From Crossaster papposus (lineage: Eukaryota > Echinodermata > Asteroidea > Velatida > Solasteridae): a stretch of 64,000 nucleotides of DNA. The stretch spans positions 1,736,001 to 1,800,000 of the forward strand of contig JBAIAA010000009.1 in the NCBI GenBank assembly GCA_037893245.1. Direction: 5' to 3'. The notes beneath the pieces are model-generated. The model was not told the DNA's origin. It made no database searches and saw only the letters and a program-made list of their open reading frames with translations. Position numbers and translations under genes: made by a program. This document shows, piece by piece, positions 24,601-37,337 of the stretch (position 1 is its first letter; every line of letters begins with the position of its first letter).

Positions 24601-27600
24601 GAAAAACAAACAAACTGAGAGACTCATGCGTCAGTATACTGGCGGCATAGGCCTATGTGGCAATACACGTGTACATACATACACATCACAAAACATGGCT
24701 GCGAATGAGGATAATGTTCTCGACATATATCTGAGCTGCGAACCTCAACGTTGTTGGAGAATGAAGAGACATTCACCACCTCCACATCTGAGCTAACACA
24801 TCGCCAAAATTCTCACCGGAAGAGACGAAAACTTTGAGACTCATGCGTCAGGACACTGGCGGCATAGGCCTATGTGGCAATACACGTGTACATACATACA
24901 CATCACAAAACATGGCTGCGAATGAGGATAATGTTCTCGACATGTATCTGAGCTGCGAACCTCAACGTTGTTCGAGAATGAAGAGACACTCACCAGCTCG
25001 ACATCTGAGCCAAATTATTGCCACATTTCTCACTGAAACAAACCTAAACTGAGAGACTCATGCGTCAGGACACTGGCGGCATATGCCTATGTGGCAATAC
25101 ACGTGTACATACATACACATCAGAAAACATGGCTGCGAATGAGGATATTTCTCTCGACATATATCTGAGCTGCGAACCTCAACGTTGTTGGAGAATGAAG
25201 AGACATTCACCACCTCCACATCTGAGCTAACATATCGCCCAAATTCTCAACGGAAGAGACCAACACTTTGAGACTCATGCGTCAGGACACTGGCGGCATA
25301 TGCCTATGTGGCAATACACGTGTACATACATACACATCAGAAAACATGGCTGCGAATGAGGATATTTTTCTCGACATATATCTGAGCTGCGAACCTCAAC
25401 GTTGTTGGAGAATGAAGAGACATTCACCACCTCCACATCTGAGCTAACATATCGCCCAAATTCTCAACGGAAGAGACCAAAACTTTGAGACTCATGCGTC
25501 AGGACACTGGCGGCATAGGCCTATGCGGCAATACACGTGTACACGCATAAACATAAGAAAACATGGCTGCGAATGAGGATAATGTTATGCACTTATATCG
25601 GAGCTGCGAACCTCAACGTTGTTCGAGAATGAAGAAACACTCGCCAGCTCGACATCTGAGACAAAATATTTCCAAATTTCTCAGTGGAAAAAAACCAAAC
25701 TGAGAGACTCATGCGTCAGGATAATGGCGGCATGGGCCTATGTGGCAATACACGTGTACATACATACACATCACAAAACATGGCTGCGACTGAGGATAAT
25801 GTTCTCGACATGTATCTGAGCTGCGAACCTCAACGTTGTTCGAGAATGAAGAGACACTCACCAGCTCGACATCTGAGCCAAATTATTGCCAAATTTCTCA
25901 CTGAAACAAACCTAAACTGAGAGACTCATGCGTCAGGACACTGGCGGCATATGCCTATGTTGCAATACACGTGTACATACATACACATAAGAAAACATGG
26001 CTGCGAATGAGGACAATTTTCTCGACATATATCTGAGCTGCGAGCCTCAACGTTGTTCGATAATGAAGAGACACTCACCAGCTCGACATCCGAGCCAAAA
26101 TATTGCCAAATTTCTCACTGGAAAAACAAACAAACTGAGAGACTCATGCGTCAGGATACTGGCGGCATAGGTCTATGTGGCAATACACGTGTACATACAT
26201 ACACATCACAAAACATGGCTGCGAATGAGGATAATGTTCTCGACATATATCTGAGCTGCGAACCTCAACGTTGTTGGAGAATGAAGAGACATTCACCACC
26301 TCCACATCTGAGCTAACACATCGCCAAAATTCTCACCGGAAGAGACGAAAACTTTGAGACTCATGCGTCAGGACACTGGTGGCATAGGCCTATGTGGCAA
26401 TACACGTGTACATACATACACATCACAAAACATGGCTGCGAATGAGGATAATGTTCTCGACATGTATCTGAGCTGCGAACCTCAACGTTGTTCGAGAATG
26501 AAGAGACACTCACCAGCTCGACATCTGAGCCAAATTATTGCCACATTTCTCACTGAAACAAACCTAAACTGAGAGACTCATGCGTCAGGACACTGGCGGC
26601 ATATGCCTATGTGGCAATACACGTGTACATACATACACATCAGAAAACATGGCTGCGAATGAGGATATTTCTCTCGACATATATCTGAGCTGCGAACCTC
26701 AACGTTGTTGGAGAATGAAGAGACATTCACCACCTCCACATCTGAGCTAACATATCGCCCAAATTCTCAACGGAAGAGACCAACACTTTGAGACTCATGC
26801 GTCAGGACACTGGCGGCATATGCCTATGTGGCAATACACGTGTACATACATACACATCAGAAAACATGGCTGCGAATGAGGATATTTTTCTCGACATATA
26901 TCTGAGCTGCGAACCTCAACGTTGTTGGAGAATGAAGAGACATTCACCACCTCCACATCTGAGCTAACATATCGCCCAAATTCTCAACGGAAGAGACCAA
27001 AACTTTGAGACTCATGCGTCAGGACACTGGCGGCATAGGCCTATGCGGCAATACACGTGTACACGCATAAACATAAGAAAACATGGCTGCGAATGAGGAT
27101 AATGTTATGCACTTATATCGGAGCTGCGAACCTCAACGTTGTTCGAGAATGAAGAAACACTCGCCAGCTCGACATCTGAGACAAAATATTTCCAAATTTC
27201 TCAGTGGAAAAAAACCAAACTGAGAGACTCATGCGTCAGGATACTGGTGGCATGGGCCTATGTGGCAATACACGTGTACATACATACACATCACAAAACA
27301 TGGCTGCGACTGAGGATAATGTTCTCGACATGTATCTGAGCTGCGAACCTCAACGTTGTTCGAGAATGAAGAGACACTCACCAGCTCGACATCTGAGCCA
27401 AATTATTGCCAAATTTCTCACTGAAACAAACCTAAACTGAGAGACTCATGCGTCAGGACACTGGCGGCATATGCCTATGTTGCAATACACGTGTACATAC
27501 ATACACATAAGAAAACATGGCTGCGAATGAGGACAATTTTCTCGACATATATCTGAGCTGCGAGCCTCAACGTTGTTCGATAATGAAGAGACACTCACCA

Positions 27601-27720
27601 GCTCGACATCCGAGCCAAAATATTGCCAAATTTCTCACTGGAAAAACAAACAAACTGAGAGACTCATGCGTCAGGATACTGGCGGCATAGGTCTATGTGG
27701 CAATACACGTGTACATACAT
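24600..27720 (+). repeat. 7-monomer tandem duplication (1520 bp x 2)
   Basis: Bases about 24600-26119 recur at 26120-27640, and the match runs on to about 27720. Private markers shared at 1520 bp include acacatcacaaaac, gccaaattattgcc, gaggatatttctctcg (25142/26662), gtacacgcataaacat (25549/27069) and the atgcacttatatcgg monomer. Few differences were seen (for example ataatggcgg at 25730 against atactggtgg at 27240). The first copies of the accaaactgag and aacaaacaaactgag endings that dominate the second half of the window appear here. Confidence 0.85.
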
Positions 27721-30700
27721 ACACATCAGAAAACATGGCTGCGAATAAGGAAAATATTTTCGACATATATCTGAGCTGCGAACCTCAACGTTGTTCGAGA
27801 ATGAAGAGACATTCACCACCTCCACATCTGAGATAACACATCGCCAAAATTCTCACCGGAAGAGACCAAAACTTTGAGACTCATGCGTCAAGACACTGGC
27901 GGCATAGGCCTATGAGACAATACACGTGTACATACATACACATAAGAAAACATGGCTACGAATGAGGATAATTTTGTCGACATATATCTGAGCTGCGAGC
28001 CTCAACGTTGTTCGAGAATGAAGAGACACACACCAGCTCGACATCCGAGCCAAAATATTGCCAAATTTCTCACTGGAAAAAAACCCAAACTGAGAGACTC
28101 ATGCGTCAGGATACTGGCGGCATAGGCCTATGTGGCAATACACGTGTACATACATACACATCAGAAAACATGGCTGGGAATGAGGATAATGTTCTCGACA
28201 TATATATGAGCTGCGAACCTCAACGTTGTTCGAAAATGAAGAGACACTCACCAGCTCGACATCCGAGCCAAAATATTGCCAAATTTCTCACTGGAAAAAC
28301 AAACAAACTGAGAGACTCATGCGTCAGGATACTGGCGGCATAGGCCTATGCGGCAATACACGTGTACATGCATACACATAAGAAAACATGGCTGCGAATG
28401 AGGATAATTTTCTCGACATATATCTGAGCTGCGAGCCTCAACGTTGTTGGAGAATAAAGCGACACTCACCAGCTCGACATCCGAGCCGAAATATTGCCAT
28501 TTTTTGACTGGAAAAAAAGAAACTGAGAGACTCACGTGTCAGAACACTGGCGGCATATGCCTAAGTGGCAATACATTTGTACATACATAAACATAAGAAA
28601 ACATGGCTGCAAATGAGGATAATTTTCTCGACTTATATCTGAGCTGCGAGCCTCAACGTTGTTTGAGAATGAAGGGACACTCACCAGCCCGACATCTGAG
28701 CAAAAATATTGCCAAATTTCTCACTGGAAAACAAACAAACTGAGAGACTCATGCGTCAGGATACTGGCGGCATAGGCCTATGCGGCAATACACGTGTACA
28801 TACATACACATACGAAAACATGGCTGCGAATGAGGATAATTTTCTCGACATATATCTGAGCTGCGAGCCTCAACGTTGTTCGAGAATGAAGAGACACTCA
28901 CCTGCTCGACATCCGAGCCAAAATATTGCCAAATTTCTCACTTGAAAAAACACAAAAAACTGAGAGACTCATGTGTCAGGACACTGGCGGCATATGTTTA
29001 TGTGGCAATACACTTGTACATACATACATATCAGAAAACATGGCTGCGAATGAGGATAATTTTTTCGACATATATCTGAGCTGCGATTCTCAACGTTGTT
29101 CGAGAATGAAGAGAGAATCACTAGCTCGACATCCGAGCCAAAATATTGCCAAATTTCTCACTGGAAAAAACCAAACTGAGAGACTCATGCGTCAGGATAC
29201 TGGCGGCATGGGCCTATGTGGCAATACACGTTTACATACATACACATCAGAAAACATGGCTGCGACTGAGGATAATGTTCTCGACATGTATCTGAGCTGC
29301 AAACCTCAAAGTTGTTCGAGAATGAAGAGACACTCACCAGCTCGACATCTGAGCCAAAACATTGCCAAATTTCTCACTGAAACAAACCTAAACTGAGAGA
29401 CTCATGCGTCAGGACACTGGCGGCATATGCCTATGTGACAATACACGTGTACATACATACACATAAGAAAACATGGCTGCGAATGAGGACAATTTTCTCG
29501 ACATATATCTGAGCTGCGAGCCTCAACGTTGTTCGAGAATGAAGTGACACTCACCAGCTCGAAATCCGAGCCAAAATATTGCCAAATTTCTCACTGGAAA
29601 AACAAACAAACTGAGAGACTCATGCGTCAGGATACTAGCGGCATAGGCCTATGTGGCAATACACGTGTACATACATACACATCAGAAAACATGGCTGCGA
29701 ATGAGGATAATGTTCTCGACATATATCTGAGCTGCGAACCTCCACGTTGTTCGAAAATGAAGAGACACTCACCAGCTCGACATCCGAGCCAAAATATTGC
29801 CAAATTTCTCACTGGAAAAACAAACAAACTGAGAGACTCATGCGTCAGGATACTGGCGGCATAGACCTATGTGGCAATACACGTGTACATACATACACAT
29901 AAGAAAACATGGCTACGAATGAGGATAATTTTGTCGACATATATCTGAGCTGCGAGCCTCAACGTTGTTCGAGAATGAAGAGACACACACCAGCTCGACA
30001 TCCGAGCCAAAATATTGCCAAATTTCTCACTGGAAAAAAACCCAAACTGAGAGACTCATGCGTCATGATACTGGCGGCATAGGCCTATGTGGCAATACAC
30101 GTGTACATACATACACATCAGAAAACATGGCTGCGAATGAGGATAATGTTCTCGACATATATCTGAGCTGCGAACCTCAACGTTGTTCGAGAATGAAGAG
30201 ACACTCACCAGCTCGACATCTGAGCCATAATATTGCCAAATTTCTCACTGGAACAAACCTTAACTGAGAGACTCATGCGTCAGGACACTGGCGGCATATG
30301 CCTATGTGGCAATACACGTGTACATACAAACACATCAGAAAACATGGCTGCGAATGAGGATAATTTTATGAACTTATATCGGAGCTGCGAACCTCAACGT
30401 TGTTTGAAAATGAAGATACATTCACCACCTCCACATTTGAGCTAACATATCGCCAACATTCTCACCGGAAGAGACCAAAACTTTGAGACTCATGCTTCAG
30501 GACACTGGCGGCATATGCCTATGTGGCGATACACATGTACATACATACACATCAGAAAACATGGCTGCGAATGAGGATAATTTTCTCGACATATATCTGA
30601 GCTGCGAGCCTCAACGTTGTTCGAGAATGAAGAGACACTCACCAGCTCGACATCCGAGCCGAAATATTGCCATTTTTTCACTGGAAAAAAACAAACTGAG

Positions 30701-32346
30701 AGACTCACGTGTCAGGACACTGGCGGCATATGCCTAAGTGGCAATACATTTGTACATACATAAACATAAGAAAACATGGCTGCGAATGAGGATAATTTTC
30801 TCGACTTATATCTGAGCTGCGATCCTCAACGTTGTTTGAGAATGAAGGGACACTCACCAGCCCGACATCTGAGCAAAAATATTGCCAAATTTCTCACTGG
30901 AAAACAAACAAACTTAGAGACTCATGCGTCAGGATACTGGCGGCATAGGACTATGCGGCAATACACGTGTACATACATACACATACGAAAACATGGCTGC
31001 GAATGAGGATAATTTTCTCGACATATATCTGAGCTGCGAGCCTCAACGTTGTTCGAGAATGAAAAGACACTCACCAGCTCGACATCCGAGCCAAAATATT
31101 GCCAAATTTCTCACTTGAAAAAACACCAAAAACTGAGAGACTCATGTGTCAGGACACTGGCGGCATATGTTTATGTGGCAATACACGTGTACATACATAC
31201 ATATCAGAAAACATGGCTGCGAATGAGGATAATTTTCTCGACATATATCTGAGTTGCGATTCTCAACGTTGTTCGAGAATGAAGAGAGACTCACCAGCTC
31301 GACATTCGAGCCAAAATATTGCCAAATTTCTCACTGGAAAAAAACCAAACTGAGAGACTCATGCGTCAGGATACTGGCGGCATGGGCCTATGTGGCAATA
31401 CACGTGTACATACATACACATCAGAAAACATGGCTGCGACTGAGGATAATGTTCTCGACATGTATCTGAGCTGCAAACCTCAACGTTGTTTGAGAATGAA
31501 GAGACACTCACCAGCTCGACATCTGAGCCAAAATATTGCCAAATTTCTCACTGAAACAAACCTAAACTGAGAGACTCATGCGTCAGGACACTGGCGGCAT
31601 ATGCCTATGTGACAATACACGTGTACATACATACACATAAGAAAACATGGCTGCGAATGAGGACAATTTTCTCGACATATATCTGAGCTGCGAGCCTCAA
31701 CGTTGTTCGAGAATGAAGAGACACTCACCAGCTCGACATCCGAGCCAAAATATTGCCAAATTTCTCACTGGAATAACAAACAAACTGAGAGACTCATGCG
31801 TCAGGATACTAGCGGCATAGGCCTATGTGGCAATACACGTGTACATACATACACATCAGAAAACATGGCTGCGAATGAGGATAATGTTCTCGACATATAT
31901 CTGAGCTGTGAACCTCAACGTTGTTCGAGAATGAAGAGACATTCACCACCTCCACATCTGAGCTAACCCATCGCCAAAATTCTCACCGGAAGAGACCAAA
32001 ACTTTGAGACTTATGCGTCAAGACACTGGCGGCATAGGCCTATAAGACAATACACGTGTACATACATACACATAAGAAAACATGGCTGCGAATGAGGATA
32101 ATTTTCTCGACATATATCTGAGCTGCGAGCCTCAACGTTGTTGGAGAATAAAGCGACACTCACCAGCTCGACATCCGAGCCGAAATATTGCCATTTTTTC
32201 ACTGGAAAAAAACAAACTGAGAGACTCACGTGTCAGGACACTGGCGGCATATGCCTAAGTGGCAATACATTTGTACATACATAAACATAAGAAAACATGG
32301 CTGCGAATGAGGATAATTTTCTCGACTTATATCTGAGCTGCGAGCC
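27720..32346 (+). repeat. Mosaic satellite stretch without a simple HOR
   Basis: Monomers here are of mixed types with different A-rich endings (ggaaaaaaacccaaactgag, ggaaaaacaaacaaactgag, cttgaaaaaacac..., ggaagagaccaaaactttgag). A 1957-bp spacing links 28008 and 29965, and a 2170-bp spacing (10 monomers) links about 30483-31570 to 32653-33740. I see no other sequence class. It appears to be a junction zone assembled from pieces of neighbouring HORs. Confidence 0.7.
28530..28746 (+). repeat. C-type monomer: CACGTG lost at the usual place, gained about 40 bp upstream (example)
   Basis: In this monomer the usual tacacgtgta reads tacatttgta, and tacatacaca reads tacataaaca. The upstream gactcatgcgtcag reads gactcacgtgtcag, which creates CACGTG at 28533-28538. 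The linked set recurs near 30700, 32225, 34185, 36780, 49815, 54600 and 58955. Monomers near 45247 and 48077 have the upstream site and also the standard one, so they look recombinant. Confidence 0.7.
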
Positions 32347-35300
32347 TCAACGTTGTTTGAGAATGAAGGGACACTCACCAGCCCGACATCTGAGCAAAAA
32401 TATTGCCAAATTTCTCACTGGAAAACAAACAAACTTAGAGACTCATGCGTCAGGATACTGGCGGCATAGGCCTATGCGGCAATACACGTGTACATACATA
32501 CACATACGAAAACATGGCTGCGAATGAGGATAATTTTCTCGACATATATCTGAGCTGCGAACCTCAACGTTGTTTGAAAATGAAGATACATTCACCACCT
32601 CCACATTTGAGCTAACATATCGCCAAAATTCTCACCGGAAGAGACCAAAACTTTGAGACTCATGCGTCAGGACACTGGCGGCATATGCCTATGTGGCGAT
32701 ACACATGTACATACATACACATCAGAAAACATGGCTGCGAATGAGGATAATTTTCTCGACATATATCTGAGCTGCGAGCCTCAACGTTGTTTGAGAATGA
32801 AGAGACACTCACCAGCTCGACATCCGAGCCGAAATATTGCCATTTTTTCACTGGAAAAAAACAAACTGAGAGACTCACGTGTCAGGACACTGGCGGCATA
32901 TGCCTAAGTGGCAATACATTTGCACATACATAAACATAAGAAAACATGGCTGCGAATGAGGATAATTTTCTCGACTTATATCTGAGCTGCGAGCCTCAAC
33001 GTTGTTTGAGAATGAAGGGACACTCACCAGCCCGACATCTGAGCAAAAATATTGCCAAATTTCTCACTGGAAAACAAACAAACTTAGAGACTGATGCGTC
33101 AGGATACTGGCGGCATAGGCCTATGCGGCAATACACGTGTACATACATACACATACGAAAACATGGCTGCGAATGAGGATAATGTTCTCGACATATATCT
33201 GAGCTGCGAGCCTCAACGTTGTTCGAGAATGAAGAGACACTCACCAGCTCGACATCCGAGCCAAAATATTGCCAAATTTCTCACTTGAAAAAACACCAAA
33301 AACTGAGAGACTCATGTGTCAGGACACTGGCGGCATATGTTTATGTGGCAATACACGTGTACATACATACATATCAGAAAACATGGCTGCGAATGAGGAT
33401 AATTTTCTCGACATATATCTGAGTTGCGATTCTCAACGTTGTTCGAGAATGAAGAGAGACTCACCAGCTCGACATTCGAGCCAAAATATTGCCAAATTTC
33501 TCACTGGAAAAAAACCAAACTGAGAGACTCATGCGTCAGGATACTGGCGGCATGGGCCTATGTGGCAATACACGTGTACATACATACACATCAGAAAACA
33601 TGGCTGCGAATGAGGATAATGTTCTCGACATGTATCTGAGCTGCAAACCTCAACGTTGTTTGAGAATAAAGAGACACTCACCAGCTCGACATCTGAGCCA
33701 AAATATTGCCAAATTTCTCACTGAAACAAACCTAAACTGAGAGACTCATGCGTCAGGATACTAGCGGCATAGGCCTATGTGGCAATACACGTGTACATAC
33801 ATACACATCAGAAAACATGGCTGCGAATGAGGATAATGTTCTCGACATATATCTGAGCTGCGAACCTTAACGTTGTTCGAGAATGAAGAGACATTCACCA
33901 CCTCCACATCTGAGCTAACCCATCGCCAAAATTCTCACCGGAAGAGACCAAGACTTTGAGACTCATGCGTCAAGACACTGGCGGCATAGGCCTATGAGAC
34001 AATACAAGTGTACATACATACACATAAGAAAACATGGCTGCGAATGAGGATAATTTTCTCGACATATATCTGAGCTGTGAGCCTCAACGTTGTTGGAGAA
34101 TAAAGCGACACTCACCAGCTCGACATCCGAGCCGAAATATTGCCATTTTTTCACTGGACAAAAACAAACTGAGAGACTCACGTGTCAGGACACTGGCGGC
34201 ATATGCCTAAGTGGCAATACATTTGTACATACATAAACATAAGAAAACATGGCTGCGAATGAGGATAATGTTCTCGACATGTATCTGAGCTGCAAACCTC
34301 AACGTTGTTTGAGAATAAAGAGACACTCACCAGCTCGACATCCGAGCCAAAATATTGCCAAATTTCTCACTGGAAAAACAAACAAACTGAGAGACTCATG
34401 CGTCAGGATACTAGCGGCATAGGCCTATGTGGCAATACACGTGTACATACATACACATCAGAAAACATGGCTGCGAATGAGGATAATGTTCTCGACATAT
34501 ATCTGAGCTGCGAACCTCAACGTTGTTCGAGAATGAAGAGACATTCACCACCTCCACATCTGAGCTAACCCATCGCCAAAATTCTCACCGGAAGAGACCA
34601 AAACTTTGAGACTCATGCGTCAAGACACTGGCGGCATAGGCCTATGAGACAATACACGTGTACATACATACACATAATAAAACATGGCTGCGAATGAGGA
34701 TAATTTTCTCGACATATATCTGAGCTGCGAGCCTCAACGTTGTTGGAGAATAAAGCGACACTCACCAGCTCGACATCCGAGCCGAAATATTGCCATTTTT
34801 TCACTGGAAAAAAACAAACTGAGAGACTCACGTGTCAGGACACTGGCGGCATATGCCTAAGTGGCAATACATTTGTACATACATAAACATAAGAAAACAT
34901 GGCTGCGAATGAGGATAATTTTCTCGACTTATATCTGAGCTGCGAGCCTCAACGTTGTTGGAGAATGAAGGGACACTCACCAGCCCGACATCTGAGCAAA
35001 AATATTGCCAAATTTCTCACTGGAAAACAAACAAACTTAGAGACTCATGCGTCAGGATACTGGCGGCATAGGCCTATGCGGCAATACACGTGTACATACA
35101 TACACATACGAAAACATGGCTGCGAATGAGGATCATTTTCTCGACATATATCTGAGCTGCGAACCTCAACGTTGTTTGAAAATGAAGATACATTCACCAC
35201 CTCCACATTTGAGCTAACATATCGCCAAAATTCTCACCGGAAGAGACCAAAACTTTGAGACTCATGCGTCAGGACACTGGCGGCATATGCCTATGTGGCG

Positions 35301-37337
35301 ATACACATGTACATACATACACATCAGAAAACATGGCTGCGAATGAGGATAATTTTCTCGACATATATCTGAGCTGCGAGCCTCAACGTTGTTCGAGAAT
35401 GAAGAGACACTCACCAGCTCGACATCCGAGCCGAAATATTGCCATTTTTTCACTGGAAAAAAACAAACTGAGAGACTCACGTGTCAGGACACTGGCGGCA
35501 TATGCCTAAGTGGCAATACATTTGCACATACATAAACATAAGAAAACATTGCTGCGAATGAGGATAATTTTCTCGACTTATATCTGAGCTGCGAGCCTCA
35601 ACGTTGTTTGAGAATGAAGGGACACTCACCAGCCCGACATCTGAGCAAAAATATTGCCAAATTTCTCACTGGAAAACAAACAAACTTAGAGACTGATGCG
35701 TCAGGATACTGGTGGCATAGGCCTATGCGGCAATACACGTGTACATACATACACATACGAAAACATGGCTGCGAATGAGGATAATTTTCTCGACATATAT
35801 CTGAGCTGCGAGCCTCAACGTTGTTCGAGAATGAAGAGACACTCACCAGCTCGACATCCGAGCCAAAATATTGCCAAATTTCTCACTTGAAAAAACACCA
35901 AAAACTGAGAGACTCATGTGTCAGGACACTGGCGGCATATGTTTATGTGGCAATACACGTGTACATACATACATATCAGAAAACATGGCTGCGAATGAGG
36001 ATAATTTTCTCGACATATATCTGAGTTGCGATTCTCAACGTTGTTCGAGAATGAAGAGAGACTCACCAGCTCGACATTCGAGCCAAAATATTGCCAAATT
36101 TCTCACTGGAAAAAAACCAAACTGAGAAACTCATGCGTCAGGATACTGGCGGCATGGGCCTATGTGGCAATACACGTGTACATACATACACATCAGAAAA
36201 CATGGCTGCGAATGAGGATAATGTTCTCGACATGTATCTGAGCTGCAAACCTCAACGTTGTTTGAGAATAAAGAGACACTCACCAGCTCGACATCTGAGC
36301 CAAAATATTGCCAAATTTCTCACTGAAACAAACCTAAACTGAGAGACTCATGCGTCAGGATACTAGCGGCATAGGCCTATGTGGCAATACACGTGTACAT
36401 ACATACACATCAGAAAACATGGCTGCGAATGAGGATAATGTTCTCGACATATATCTGAGCTGCGAACCTTAACGTTGTTCGAGAATGAAGAGACATTCAC
36501 CACCTCCACATCTGAGCTAACCCATCGCCAAAATTCTCACCGGAAGAAACCAAGACTTTGAGACTCATGCGTCAAGACACTGGCGGCATAGGCCTATGAG
36601 ACAATACAAGTGTACATACATACACATAAGAAAACATGGCTGCGAATGAGGATAATTTTCTCGACATATATCTGAGCTGTGAGCCTCAACGTTGTTGGAG
36701 AATAAAGCGACACTCACCAGCTCGACATCCGAGCCGAAATATTGCCATTTTTTCACTGGACAAAAACAAACTGAGAGACTCACGTGTCAGGACACTGGCG
36801 GCATATGCCTAAGTGGCAATACATTTGTACATACATAAACATAAGAAAACATGGCTGCGAATGAGGATAATTTTCTCGACTTATATCTGAGCTGCGAGCC
36901 TCAACGTTGTTTGAGAATGAAGGGACACTCACAAGCCCGACATCTGAGCAAAAATATTGCCAAATTTCTCACTGGAAAACAAACAAACTTAGAGACTCAT
37001 GCGTCAGGATACTGGCGGCATAGGCCTATGCGGCAATACACGTGTACATACATACACATACGAAAACATGGCTGCGAATGAGGATAATTTTCTCGACATA
37101 TATCTGAGCTGCGAGCCTCAACGTTGTTCGAGAATGAAGAGATACTCACCAGCTCGACATCCGAGCCAAAATATTGCCAAATTTCTCACTTGAAAAAACA
37201 CCAAAAACTGAGAGACTCATGTGTCAGGACACTGGCGGCATATGTTTATGTGGCAATACACGTGTACATACATACATATCAGAAAACATGGCTGCGAATG
37301 AGGATAATTTTCTCGACATATATCTGAGTTGCGATTC
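32347..37337 (+). repeat. 4991-bp (23-monomer) tandem duplication, copy 1
   Basis: The sequence repeats at an offset of exactly 4991 bp = 23 x 217. Rare variants are shared in place: cataataaaac (34675/39666), ggatcattttc (35132/40123), acattgctgcg (35547/40538) and gaagaaaccaagac (36543/41534). By eye I found a single mismatch, g at 32954 against c at 37945. The copy therefore looks very recent, or it may be an assembly duplication. Confidence 0.9.
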
